Of a stretch of DNA of 64,000 nucleotides, positions 45,897 to 54,256 are shown piece after piece. The translations under genes were made by a program, and so were the position numbers. Position 1 is the stretch's first letter; every line of letters begins with the position of its first letter. The DNA lies in the NCBI RefSeq assembly GCF_030816935.1, contig NZ_JAUSYO010000001.1, positions 124,001 through 188,000 on the forward strand, in the 5' to 3' direction. Below the pieces are notes generated by a model. It saw only the letters and a program-made list of their open reading frames with translations, searched no databases and was not told the DNA's origin. The stretch comes from Arthrobacter sp. B3I9 (GTDB lineage Bacteria; Actinomycetota; Actinomycetes; Actinomycetales; Micrococcaceae).

Positions 45897-47261
45897 TCAG
45901 TTCGGCGCGGACCCGGTCCGGTCAAGGGGCATCCCGGCGGTCCCGGCGTCGTGGAAACTGGCGTCGATGTGGACCACGTCCCTGCCGGCCCGGTGCAGGA
46001 GACTGGCGGCAATGCCGGCCCGGTACCCGGAGGCGCAGTGCACCCACAGCTTTCCGGCGGGCACTTCCGCAAGCCGGGGCAGCACGTCGTGGAGCGGGAT
46101 GTTCAGGGCACCGGTTACCCGGGACCGGGCGTATTCGTCGGCGCGGCGCACATCGAGCACGGTATCCTCCGGCGCGCGGCCGGCCAGGACCCCGTCCCAG
46201 CCCACCCGCGGATAGGAGTCCAGGCGCGCCTGCGGCGCCAGCCCGTGCGGGTCTGTTCCGACGGCGGTATCCGGGGAGTCGATTCCGAGCCGGGAGAGAT
46301 CGCGGACGGCGTTCTCCACATCCTTCCGCGAGCCCACCAGAGTCAACGGCTCCCGCACCGGAAGGAGCCAGCCCAGATAGGTGCTGAAGCTGTTGCCGTA
46401 TTCGAAGCTCACGCTGCCGTGCAGGTGCTGGTGGGCAAAGGCCACCCGCTGCCGCAGGTCCACCACCCATTCGCCATCCGCAAGGCGCCGGCCGAGCTCG
46501 GCGGCATCGAGCGATTCCGGCACGGCCAGCTCCGCCGGCCCCGGCCCCCGGGCGTTGGCCTCAGCCATGTGCGCGTAGTAGGAGGGATAGGCCGTGAGGT
46601 TGGCGATGAGTTCACGGACGAAATGGTCCTCATCCGGGTCCGTGAGGGCGTGGTTGGCGGCCAGCTGCTCGGCGATGGTCGAGGATCCCGCTCCGCTGGC
46701 CGGGCCGGAGGAGCAGAAGGAGCCGAAGCCGTGCGTTGGGAACAGGGACGCGTCGACGGCGGCCTCGCCCACCAGGCGCCGCACCGAGGAGTACTGGTCG
46801 TGGGTGAGGCCGACAGTATCGGCAGGGGCGACGAGGTCGGTGCGGCCCACCGAGCCGTACAGCAGGCTGCCGCCGGAGAAAACGGCCTGCTGCTCGCCGT
46901 CGTCCACGATGAAGGACAGGTGGTTGTGGGTGTGGCCGGGGGTGGCGACCGCCTTGACGGTGAGCGAACCGACCCGGACGGTCTGGCCGTCCGTGATCGG
47001 CTGGCGGTCGAATTGCACAGGCTCGGCGGCGTTGACCAGGTAGGTCGCGCCGTGCGCCCGCGCCAGGGCGAAACCGCCCGTGACGTAGTCATTGTGCAGG
47101 TGGGTTTCCGCCACATGGGTGATCCGGACCCGGGCATCGCGTGCTGCCGCCTCGACCCGGTCGATGTCCCGCTGCGGGTCGATGACCAGCGCAACCTCAC
47201 CGTCGTGGACGAGGTAGCTGCGGTCCCCCAGTTGCGGGGTCTCGATCACGATGACGTCCAT
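45897..47261 (-). CDS. metallo-beta-lactamase fold / double rhodanese fusion (persulfide dioxygenase-like)
   Basis: The 454-residue protein joins an ETHE1-like MBL domain (residues 1-235) to two rhodanese domains. Metal ligands are in AETHLHNDYVTGG, TPGHTHNHLSF and the LLYGSVGRTDL segment; the usual second Asp-His pair reads Asp-Tyr. The first rhodanese (about 255-345) has no Cys and is inactive. The second (about 355-445) keeps WVHCASGYRAG with the catalytic Cys. Fusions like this oxidise glutathione or thiol persulfides to sulfite and thiol. GCAGGAGGAAGC before the ATG is a strong ribosome binding site. It sits with a single rhodanese and NhaA on the same strand. Confidence 0.9.
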   Translation of the reverse strand: MDVIVIETPQLGDRSYLVHDGEVALVIDPQRDIDRVEAAARDARVRITHVAETHLHNDYVTGGFALARAHGATYLVNAAEPVQFDRQPITDGQTVRVGSLTVKAVATPGHTHNHLSFIVDDGEQQAVFSGGSLLYGSVGRTDLVAPADTVGLTHDQYSSVRRLVGEAAVDASLFPTHGFGSFCSSGPASGAGSSTIAEQLAANHALTDPDEDHFVRELIANLTAYPSYYAHMAEANARGPGPAELAVPESLDAAELGRRLADGEWVVDLRQRVAFAHQHLHGSVSFEYGNSFSTYLGWLLPVREPLTLVGSRKDVENAVRDLSRLGIDSPDTAVGTDPHGLAPQARLDSYPRVGWDGVLAGRAPEDTVLDVRRADEYARSRVTGALNIPLHDVLPRLAEVPAGKLWVHCASGYRAGIAASLLHRAGRDVVHIDASFHDAGTAGMPLDRTGSAPN

Positions 47262-47340
47262 GCTTCCTCCTGCTGGATGCGCACCAGCGCCGCTTCAGCC
47301 CGCTCTGCTGACTGTCGCGGCTCAAAGACGCCGGCCTGGC

Positions 47341-47643
47341 TCAGCCGTGGTCGACGGGAAGACCGCCGCGCTGCCATTCATTGATGCCGCCGGTGACGTT
47401 GACGGCGTCGTACCCCTGGTCCTCAAGGTAGGCGGTGGCCTGGGCGCTGCGGCCGCCGGCCGCACACATCAGGTAGACGGTCCCCGTGGCCGGGATATCG
47501 GCCAGGGACTGCACAAAGCGGGATAGCGGAATGCTCCTGCTTCCGGCGACGCGGACCGCTGCGAATTCGTCGTCCTCGCGGACGTCCACGATCTCCGCGT
47601 CCTGGCCCAGCCCTGCCAGTTCCTGGACGGAAATGCTCTTCAT
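47341..47643 (-). CDS. single-domain rhodanese
   Basis: The 100-residue stand-alone sulfurtransferase domain starts ISVQELAGLGQDAEIVDVRE. The active loop MCAAGGRSAQATAYLEDQGY has the catalytic Cys at about residue 59, and NVTGGINEWQRGGLPV closes the domain. It lies 79 bases upstream of the MBL-rhodanese fusion on the same strand and probably feeds persulfide to it. AAAGGACACAC precedes the ATG. Confidence 0.92.
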   Translation of the reverse strand: MKSISVQELAGLGQDAEIVDVREDDEFAAVRVAGSRSIPLSRFVQSLADIPATGTVYLMCAAGGRSAQATAYLEDQGYDAVNVTGGINEWQRGGLPVDHG

Positions 47644-47732
47644 GTGTGTCCTTTCGGGTGCCGGTAAGCGGCGGTTGCCTGCCCCTCAATGATATCGGGG
47701 AGGCGGGTGAGGACCAGGGCCGGCCGGTGCCG

Positions 47733-49079
47733 CTAACCCGCACTGTCCTGCTGGTAGACGTCCGGAATGCCGTCGTGGTCCGAATCGATTTTCTCGTCCT
47801 CCTCGGCCTTGCGGTAGTGCCGGTTCCTGGTCCGCAACACCACCGTTGCCAGCAGCGCCGCCAGCACGGACGCGGCCAGGATGGCCACCTTGGCCTCGTT
47901 GTCGTGGGTGCTGCCGTGACCGAAGCCCAGTTCGGCCACCAGCAGCGACACTGTGAAGCCGATGCCGGCCAGGATCGCGACGCCGAAGATGTCGATCCAT
48001 TTGAAGGTGTCATCCAGCCGGGCCTTCGTGGCCTTGGTCAGCAGCCAGGTGCTGCCGAGGATGCCCATTGGCTTTCCCAGCACGAGGGCAACGATGATGC
48101 CCACGGCAACAGGACTGCCCAGGGCCGAGCCGAGGCCCGCCCAGCCGCCAACCGCGACGCCGGCCGAGAAGAAAGCAAATACCGGCACCGCGATGCCGGC
48201 GGAGATGGGGCGGAAGCGGTGCTCGAAGACCTCGGCCAGCCCGGGCCCTGCCTCCGGTCCGCCGCTGGCCCTGGAGCGGAGGACCGGGATGGCAAAGCCG
48301 AGCAGGACGCCGGCCACTGTGGCGTGGATTCCGGAAGCGTGCACCAGCGCCCAGACGATGACCCCCAGGGGCAGCAGAATGACCCACGCGGCGACGGCTT
48401 TCACGCCGAAGAAGCGCGGGTACTTCTGCACCAGGAAGGTGTAGAAGCCCAGCGGAATCACGGCCAGAAGGAGCGGTACCGGATGGAGCTCGCTGGAGTA
48501 GAAGACGGCAATGATGGTGATGGCCAGCAGGTCATCCACCACCGCGAGGGTGAGGAGAAAAATACGCAGGGCACTCGGGAGGTGCGAGCCGATGAGCGCC
48601 AGCACCGCGACGGCGAAGGCGATGTCCGTTGCAGTGGGGACGGCCCAGCCGCGCAGGGTTCCGGGGCTGCCGAGGTTGACGAGGACGTAGAGGAGGGCGG
48701 GAACGGCCACACCCCCGACGGCGGCTGCCACCGGAACGATGGACTTGCTGAACTCACGCAGGTCGCCGGCGATGAATTCGCGCTTGAGTTCGAGCCCCAC
48801 CAGGAAAAAGAAGATCGCGAGCAGCCCGTCCGCGGCCCAGGCCCCCAGGCTGAGGTTAAGGTGCCACGGCTCGTAGCCTACGGTGTAGTCCCGAAGCGCA
48901 AAGTAGCTGTCGGACGCCGGCGAGTTGGCCCAGACGAGCGCGGTCACTGCGGCCGCCACGAGCAGAGCACCACCCACCGTTTCTTTGCGGAGGATTTCCC
49001 CGATCCGCAGCGATTCGGCATAACTGCCGCGGCCGAAGACCGTGCGGCGCGGCGGGACGGGAGGAGGCGACTGGCTCAT
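47733..49079 (-). CDS. nhaA: Na+/H+ antiporter NhaA
   Basis: NhaA expels Na+ in exchange for two protons at the cytoplasmic membrane. The 448-residue protein has about 12 helices. It carries [19 protein letters not shown], the active [26 protein letters not shown] region and VVDDLLAI with the two essential adjacent Asp residues (about 195-196). The loop between helices near residue 280 ([21 protein letters not shown]) is typical. The cytoplasmic tail is charged and ends [17 protein letters not shown], an EF-hand-like acidic end. Expression is probably independent of the rhodanese genes, 89 bases downstream. Confidence 0.96.
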   Translation of the reverse strand: MSQSPPPVPPRRTVFGRGSYAESLRIGEILRKETVGGALLVAAAVTALVWANSPASDSYFALRDYTVGYEPWHLNLSLGAWAADGLLAIFFFLVGLELKREFIAGDLREFSKSIVPVAAAVGGVAVPALLYVLVNLGSPGTLRGWAVPTATDIAFAVAVLALIGSHLPSALRIFLLTLAVVDDLLAITIIAVFYSSELHPVPLLLAVIPLGFYTFLVQKYPRFFGVKAVAAWVILLPLGVIVWALVHASGIHATVAGVLLGFAIPVLRSRASGGPEAGPGLAEVFEHRFRPISAGIAVPVFAFFSAGVAVGGWAGLGSALGSPVAVGIIVALVLGKPMGILGSTWLLTKATKARLDDTFKWIDIFGVAILAGIGFTVSLLVAELGFGHGSTHDNEAKVAILAASVLAALLATVVLRTRNRHYRKAEEDEKIDSDHDGIPDVYQQDSAG

Positions 49080-49381
49080 GCAGGTCCTAAATCTTGGCTC
49101 GACAGAATCATGCCGACCAGACTTCCCGGCGCACCTGCCTTCAGTCTAGGTGCAGGCCGCGCCGTGCCGCCAGCGGATGCGGCGCTCCCCCGCCAGCGGA
49201 CTGCAGGCGTGGTCGGGGAGCGGGCGACGCCGGAAGAACTGACAAGGCCTACCGCGCACCGGTAAGGATAAGTACGCTTAGCGGACCAGGCCGGGAGGCG
49301 CGGCATTCCAGCTTCTACGGCTGGTCCAACAGCCTTGATCAACAGCCTTGTCCACAGCGCACTCACCGAGAGAGGACCGCG
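49080..49381. other. 302-base gap between nhaA and the DUF2795 gene
   Basis: This gap holds the start regions of two divergent genes. No in-frame coding pattern or hairpin stands out. AAGGATAAGTACGCTTAG near 49262 is the only locally AT-rich block and could carry a -10 box. GAGAGGACCGCG near 49371 is the ribosome binding site of the DUF2795 gene. Confidence 0.35.
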
Positions 49382-49585
49382 ATGAACGACACGCCAAATC
49401 CCATCCAGATCCAGAAGTTCCTGGCGGGCGTCAGTTACCCGGCAGACCGGAGCACCCTCGTCTCTACCGCTGAAAAGGAGGGCGCGGACGGCCCCGTTCT
49501 TGAAGCGCTCAAATCCATTCCCGACAAGGAATATGACAGCCCCACCGCTGTGAGCTCTGCCGTTTCGGACAGCGACAAGAAGTAG
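49382..49585 (+). CDS. DUF2795 domain protein
   Basis: The 67-residue protein matches DUF2795, a small actinobacterial domain. It begins PIQIQKFLAGVSYPADRSTL and continues LVSTAEKEGADGPVLEALKS with IPDKEYDSPTAVSSAV. The predicted fold is helical; the function is unknown. GAGAGGACCGCG before the ATG is a good ribosome binding site. It ends nine bases before the stop of the convergent hydrolase. Confidence 0.88.
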   Translation: MNDTPNPIQIQKFLAGVSYPADRSTLVSTAEKEGADGPVLEALKSIPDKEYDSPTAVSSAVSDSDKK

Positions 49586-49594
49586 CAGAGCAGC

Positions 49595-50518
49595 TTAGCT
49601 CAGCAGCAGCTCCACCATCTCGCGGCATTTCCGGTACGCGGGGGCCTTCGGGTCGATGAGCGCGAAGTGGTCCCCGGGGATCTTGAGCAGATGGACGGGC
49701 GCTCCCGCGGCTTTGGCCGCAGCCACGTACGTCTCCGACTGGCTCACGGGAACGTCGTCGTCTTCGGTTCCGTGGATAGCGTAGACGGGGATGTTCAGAG
49801 GGACGGCGCTCATCGGGTCCGCGTATTTATGCCGCTTCGGGTATTTCTCCGAGGAGCCGCCCAGCAGATTACTGACGGCACCGTTGCTTAGGTTCAGCCG
49901 TTCGGCAGCGGCGATGTTCAGCACGCCCGACTGGCTCACGACGCCGGTGAGCCGGACCGCGCCGTCGTCTTTGCGCAACAGCTGGCGGTCGGCATCCGGA
50001 GCTCCCACCTGGCCGAGCCGGTCCCGGCCTGCGGCCCAGACCGCCAGATGTCCGCCGGCCGAATGCCCCAGGGCAACAACCTTGTCCAACCCGAGTCCGT
50101 GCTCGCCCGCAACGTCGCGCAGCTTGTCGATTCCGGCGAGGACGTCGGAGAACGTGTTCGGCCAGCCCCCGCCGTTGCCCGCGCGGCGGTACTCGAGGTT
50201 CCATGCCGCCATGCCGCGGGCTGCGAGGTCCTTGGCCAGCGGCTCACCGAGCTCGGCCCCGTACTGGGAGCGCCAGTAACCGCCGTGGATGACGACCACG
50301 ACGCCCTTGGGCACCGCCACATCCGGCAGGAAGAGCTCGCCCCACTGGCTCGGGCTCTCGCCATAGCTGTACTTGTGCCGCTTCACGTTGTCCTCCTCAG
50401 GGCCTGGTGAACCGGTAGCGGAGTTTGCCCCCAATGCCACCGTCGCTGCGGCCGCGATCAAAATTCCGACGCCGCACAGCAGCCATGTGCAGAGCCTACC
50501 TTGGGCAGGGTGCGGCAC
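49595..50518 (-). CDS. alpha/beta hydrolase (esterase/lipase-like), membrane-exported
   Basis: The 307-residue protein has an N-terminal signal or anchor (LCTWLLCGVGILIAAAATVA) and an exported alpha/beta hydrolase domain. The oxyanion segment is VVVVIHGGYWRS, the nucleophile elbow GHSAGGHLAVWAAG (about residue 152), and the Asp/His pair appears in HGTEDDDVPVSQSE and PGDHFALID. It resembles kynurenine formamidase/BD-FAE-type lipases. Substrate is unknown. The GTG at 50518 gives the best signal peptide; no ATG is in frame nearby. Confidence 0.88.
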   Translation of the reverse strand: MPHPAQGRLCTWLLCGVGILIAAAATVALGANSATGSPGPEEDNVKRHKYSYGESPSQWGELFLPDVAVPKGVVVVIHGGYWRSQYGAELGEPLAKDLAARGMAAWNLEYRRAGNGGGWPNTFSDVLAGIDKLRDVAGEHGLGLDKVVALGHSAGGHLAVWAAGRDRLGQVGAPDADRQLLRKDDGAVRLTGVVSQSGVLNIAAAERLNLSNGAVSNLLGGSSEKYPKRHKYADPMSAVPLNIPVYAIHGTEDDDVPVSQSETYVAAAKAAGAPVHLLKIPGDHFALIDPKAPAYRKCREMVELLLS

Positions 50519-50665
50519 GGCTGAGCCTGCCGACTGGCCGGGCCGGTTCTTCCGGGCCGGACTGGTTCTTCGTGGCGGGCCGGGCTACTGCGGGTGTGGC
50601 GCCTGCCGGAGCCCGCCGGCGGGTGTCAGCCTTCCGCCGTCGGACCTCCGCCGTAAGCTGGACCT

Positions 50666-51772
50666 ATGGCGAGCAACTGGGAACGGCTTGACCCGAGCCA
50701 GCGGGAATCCGTGCAGGAAAATGTGGAACTGTACGAGCGGCTCCGTCCTGCCCTGAAACTTGTCACCCGGGAGGTCTTGCTCACGCTGCGCAGCATGCTC
50801 AAGGGCACCGAGGTGACCCCGCTGTTCGTCACGGGCCGCACCAAGACGGTGGAATCCTTCCGTGAAAAGATCTCCCGGACGGAGAAGCCCCTGGAGCCGG
50901 GCGGGCCGCCGGTCCTGAAGTTCCCGGACCCCTTTCGGACGCTCAATGACATGGTGGGCATCCGGGTTATCACCAAGCTCCCGGCGGAAAACGCGGTGGT
51001 AGCCAACCTGATCAAGCGCCAGCGACAGCTCTTCGATTGCCGGGGGGACCGAGAAAAGGACATCGGCTCGATCGAATCGGGCACCTACGGCTACTCCAGC
51101 CGGCACCTGATCCTTCGGACCATCCAGAACGAGGCGGTCAAGGCCTACCAGCAGCTCTTGAACCCGGACATCCCGCCCAACGGCAGCTACTTCTTCGAGT
51201 GCCAGATCCGGACGGTGTTCGCGCACGCGTGGAGCGAGATCGAGCACGACATCCGCTTCAAGGCCAAGGATCCCCGCGCCTGGACCCCGCAGTTCGACCG
51301 GCAGTTCACCGCCACGGCGGCGATGCTCGAAACAGTGGAGGGGGCCTTCTCGGATCTGCACGACCGCTACGAGGAAGTCCGCAGCTACTGGGACATGGAC
51401 GGTGAAGGCGCTGCCCAGCTCACCCCCAACCGGATCCGGGACGTCTGGCGGACTCTGCTGCCGCACGTGGACCGGAAGGTCGACGACGACTGGGGCTGGG
51501 CGGCAGAACTGATGGCGGCGCATGGGCTGAACCAGACCGTCCAGCTCGCCGGGCTGCTCAGCGCAAACCGCATCACCGAGGTCCGCCAGGCCCTTGACCA
51601 CCGCTACTCCCCCGGCCCCGACCGGCTCCTGGATGACCTGCTGCTCTGGCAGTACGGCACCCAGCACATCGACCTCACCGCCGAACCGGCCGACGTCGTA
51701 CCCCACCCCCGCCGCGATAGCCTGCTGCGGCGGCTCAAGCAGCTCGAACGGTACCGCCTGACGCAGGCGTAG
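50666..51772 (+). CDS. RelA/SpoT-domain (p)ppGpp synthetase, HD-less
   Basis: The 368-residue protein contains one RelA_SpoT nucleotidyltransferase domain (about residues 45-225) and no HD hydrolase, TGS or ACT domain, like small alarmone synthetases. Motifs are TGRTKTVESFREKI, the LNDMVGIRVITKL strand, GYSSRHLIL, and ECQIRTVFAHAWSEIEHDIR, which carries the synthetase E-Q-R signature. A C-terminal extension of about 130 residues follows the domain, longer than in RelP/RelQ, and is uncharacterised. Predicted activity is pyrophosphate transfer from ATP to GDP/GTP. The ATG at 50666 has no obvious ribosome binding site. Confidence 0.85.
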   Translation: MASNWERLDPSQRESVQENVELYERLRPALKLVTREVLLTLRSMLKGTEVTPLFVTGRTKTVESFREKISRTEKPLEPGGPPVLKFPDPFRTLNDMVGIRVITKLPAENAVVANLIKRQRQLFDCRGDREKDIGSIESGTYGYSSRHLILRTIQNEAVKAYQQLLNPDIPPNGSYFFECQIRTVFAHAWSEIEHDIRFKAKDPRAWTPQFDRQFTATAAMLETVEGAFSDLHDRYEEVRSYWDMDGEGAAQLTPNRIRDVWRTLLPHVDRKVDDDWGWAAELMAAHGLNQTVQLAGLLSANRITEVRQALDHRYSPGPDRLLDDLLLWQYGTQHIDLTAEPADVVPHPRRDSLLRRLKQLERYRLTQA

Positions 51773-51945
51773 CATCGGCGCGGCTGTGCGGCCGGCAGGG
51801 CTATTACTGCTGGCCCCGTCTGGACGCCCACGCCGATGGCGGCGGATTAGGTCACAGTATTGGGTCTTTTTGCTCGGCGCCCGCAGGCCTACCTTGGATA
51901 GAGCGGCAGCCCGCCCCGGGCAGCCGGACCACGGAGGATCTTCCC

Positions 51946-52230
51946 ATGACAACGCACGTGGCAGACTGCACTGTTTCCAACTGCTCCTTCAACGACCATA
52001 CGCACTGCAACGCCGCGGCCATCACCGTCGGCGGGACCGAAGACCATGCGTCCTGCGCCACCTTCATCGACACCGGCACCCACGGCGGGTTGCCCAAGGT
52101 TCTCGCGGATGTCGGCGCGTGCCAGCGTGCCGAGTGCGTCCACAACGACCACCTGATGTGCAAGGCTCCGGAGGTGCACGTAGGCCCGGGCGCGGACAAC
52201 GCCGACTGCCTCACCTACGCGCACCGATAG
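51946..52230 (+). CDS. tandem DUF1540 protein
   Basis: The 94-residue protein is two DUF1540 units in tandem, about residues 8-41 and 59-92. Each has four Cys in the order C-x5-C-x7-C-x15-C (VADCTVSNCSFNDHTHC; ACQRAECVHNDHLMC). This is a small metal-binding or disulfide-stabilised module of unknown role. The halves share about a third of residues, suggesting an old duplication. GGAGGATCTTCCC before the ATG is a good ribosome binding site. Confidence 0.88.
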   Translation: MTTHVADCTVSNCSFNDHTHCNAAAITVGGTEDHASCATFIDTGTHGGLPKVLADVGACQRAECVHNDHLMCKAPEVHVGPGADNADCLTYAHR

Positions 52231-52278
52231 GCGCAACCGCCAGAGCGGGCAGCTTCGCTGGATCGGGCTGCACCGGTC

Positions 52279-52719
52279 TTACGTCTGCCGGCCCCGGAAG
52301 CGGCGGACGTAGGCCCGTTGCCACGGTGTTTCCACAGCGCCCCGGCGGTAGTGCTTGCGGACGAAATCGACGGCCTCCGCCGGAGGGACGCCGTCGAGGA
52401 CTGCGATGCAGGCAAGGGCGGTGCCGGTCCGGCCGCGGCCGGCCCAGCATGCCACCTCGACCCGCTCGCTTTCCGAGCGGCACCAGGCTTCCTGGAGGGC
52501 GTCCAAGGCATCAGCATCGTCCGCGGGCAGGCGGAGGTCCGGCCAGCGAACCCAGCGGAAGTCCCACCCAACCGGGCGCGGCCGCTGGCCCAGCAGGTAC
52601 AGCCCGAACTCCGGCTGCGGCTCTCCCGGCGACGGCGCCCATAGCCCCCTGCCCCGGATGAGGCGTCCGGAGGGAAGACGGAGCACACCGGCATGGCCCG
52701 GCTCCCACGTCTGTGCCAT
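52279..52719 (-). CDS. protein tyrosine phosphatase-like protein
   Basis: The 146-residue protein carries the phosphatase P-loop ACWAGRGRTGTALACIA (Cys at about residue 91, CxxxxxR). Preceding DADALDALQEAWCRSESERVE and following GVPPAEAVDFVRKHYRRGAVETPWQ match the dual-specificity/cyclin-like phosphatase fold. The first residue of the usual HCxxxxxR is Ala instead of His. Substrate is unknown. It is convergent with the DUF1540 gene. Confidence 0.85.
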   Translation of the reverse strand: MAQTWEPGHAGVLRLPSGRLIRGRGLWAPSPGEPQPEFGLYLLGQRPRPVGWDFRWVRWPDLRLPADDADALDALQEAWCRSESERVEVACWAGRGRTGTALACIAVLDGVPPAEAVDFVRKHYRRGAVETPWQRAYVRRFRGRQT

Positions 52720-53000
52720 AGCCAGAGCCTAGCCGTTCCGGCCGACCCGTTGAAGGACGATTGCGCGCGGAATCTCCCCAGGTTTGAAAGCACGACGGCG
52801 GGAGCTCCCGGCGGTTCTGCGGGACACGCCGGCGGGACCTGCGAAAGGTGGGGACATTCCGGCGGCTTCGTGCCGCCTCGGGACGGCTGGATCCCTGAAA
52901 ACCAAGCCCGCCGGCGCTGGAGCGGCACAAAATCTGACATATTTGGGCCCTGACCGGTCACGAATTGGCGGGTTTGCGGCCGCAGTGCCACCATTCTTGG

Positions 53001-54008
53001 ATGCTTGAGGCAACTAAATCCACCCAGTCCGCTCCGGAAGCCAGCGCCGAAGCTGTCCCGGTCAACCCCGCCCTCGCCGCCGAGGCCAAGATCGCCCGGA
53101 TCGCGGTCACTGTCTTTCCGCTGCTCGTAGTCGTAGCAGGGGTTGCCGGTTACCTGATGCCGGGTGCCTTCAAGCCGCTCGGCCCGAGCGTGCCGTACTT
53201 TCTGGGCATCATCATGTTCTGCATGGGCCTGACCCTGACCCCGCCCGACTTCGCCTCCGTGGCCAAGCGTCCGTGGGCCGTGGTCCTCGGAATCGTGGCG
53301 CACTACGTCATCATGCCCGGGGCCGGCTGGCTGATCGCCGTCGCCCTGAACCTGCCCCCGGAACTGGCCGTCGGGCTGATCCTGGTCGGTTGCGCGCCTT
53401 CGGGCACCGCGTCCAACGTGATGGCCTTCCTGGCCAAGGGCGACGTCGCCCTGTCCGTCGCCGTCGCTTCGGTCTCCACGCTCATCGCGCCGGTGGTGAC
53501 GCCGCTGCTGGTATTGTTCCTGGCCGGCTCCTACCTGCAGATCGACGCCGCGGGCATGTTCCTGGACATCGTCAAGACCGTCCTGGTGCCGGTGATCGCC
53601 GGCCTGCTGGCCCGCCTGTTCCTCAAGAAGCTCGTCGCCAGGGTGCTTCCGGTGCTGCCCTGGGCCTCCGCCGTCGTGATCTCCCTGATCGTGGCGATCG
53701 TGGTGGCCGGCAGTGCCAGCAAGATCGTCGCCGCCGGCGGGATCGTCTTCCTCGCCGTGGTGCTGCACAACGGGTTCGGACTGGGACTGGGGTACCTCGC
53801 GGGCAAGCTGGGCCGCCTGGATGACAAGGCCCGCCGCGCGCTGGCCTTCGAGGTCGGCATGCAGAACTCGGGGCTGGCTGCGACCCTGGCGACGGCGCAC
53901 TTCAGCCCGCTGACCGCGCTTCCGTCCGCGGTGTTCTCGCTCTGGCACAACATCTCCGGCGCGATCGTCGCCGCGTGGCTGGCCCGGCGTCCGCTCCGCG
54001 ACGCCTAA
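53001..54008 (+). CDS. bile acid:sodium symporter (BASS) family transporter
   Basis: The 335-residue integral membrane protein belongs to the BASS family, with nine or ten helices. It has FFLLV-type early helices after a polar 30-residue head, then FMFCMGLTLTPPDFASV-like PYFLGIIMFCMGLTLTPPDF, VGCAPSGTASNVMAFLAKGD with the family Asn-Met motif and the late FEVGMQNSGLAATLATAHF segment. The natural substrate in bacteria of this group (pantoate, keto acids, or bile-like anions) is unknown. ATG 53001 is used; ribosome binding is weak (TTCTTGG). Gap 52720-53000 upstream holds no clear gene. Confidence 0.9.
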   Translation: MLEATKSTQSAPEASAEAVPVNPALAAEAKIARIAVTVFPLLVVVAGVAGYLMPGAFKPLGPSVPYFLGIIMFCMGLTLTPPDFASVAKRPWAVVLGIVAHYVIMPGAGWLIAVALNLPPELAVGLILVGCAPSGTASNVMAFLAKGDVALSVAVASVSTLIAPVVTPLLVLFLAGSYLQIDAAGMFLDIVKTVLVPVIAGLLARLFLKKLVARVLPVLPWASAVVISLIVAIVVAGSASKIVAAGGIVFLAVVLHNGFGLGLGYLAGKLGRLDDKARRALAFEVGMQNSGLAATLATAHFSPLTALPSAVFSLWHNISGAIVAAWLARRPLRDA

Positions 54009-54079
54009 AGTCCAGCTGCAAGGCGTTCCGGCCTGGACTCAGGCGCCGGGGGCCGCTCCCGGTCCTGCCACTCCACCAT

Positions 54080-54135
54080 CGATTGCTCCGTAACTGCCGT
54101 TTTCACGCCTGATAACGGCAGTTACGGAGCAATCG
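54080..54135. repeat. 22-bp perfect inverted repeat
   Basis: A 22-base arm (54080-54101) beginning CGATTGCTCCGTAACTGCC is exactly inverted at 54114-54135 around a 12-base loop (TTCACGCCTGAT). Neither flank has a T-run and GC content is moderate. It lies 70 bases past the BASS gene and 120 before the ThDP enzyme. It could be a dispersed palindromic element or a structured RNA. Confidence 0.75.
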
Positions 54136-54256
54136 GCGTTATAGAGGGGCATCTGAGCCGGGGGGCGGTGGGGCACCGCCCTCGACACGTTCCGGGAACC
54201 GCGGCTAGGTTGTGGAGGGAACAAACAACCGCGCAGTCCCGGAACCGGAGGCACCC

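Noticed and set aside
47646..49265. 539-codon plus-strand open frame opposite nhaA
   Set aside because: It is a shadow of the NhaA gene; no recognisable domain or ribosome binding site.
50585..51952. 455-codon minus-strand frame opposite the alarmone synthetase, considered as an antitoxin
   Set aside because: It has no domain, no ribosome binding site and antisense-type composition.
52215..53948. 577-codon minus-strand open frame across the tyrosine phosphatase and BASS genes
   Set aside because: It runs antisense to a convincing transporter and out of frame with the phosphatase; charged, repetitive composition only.
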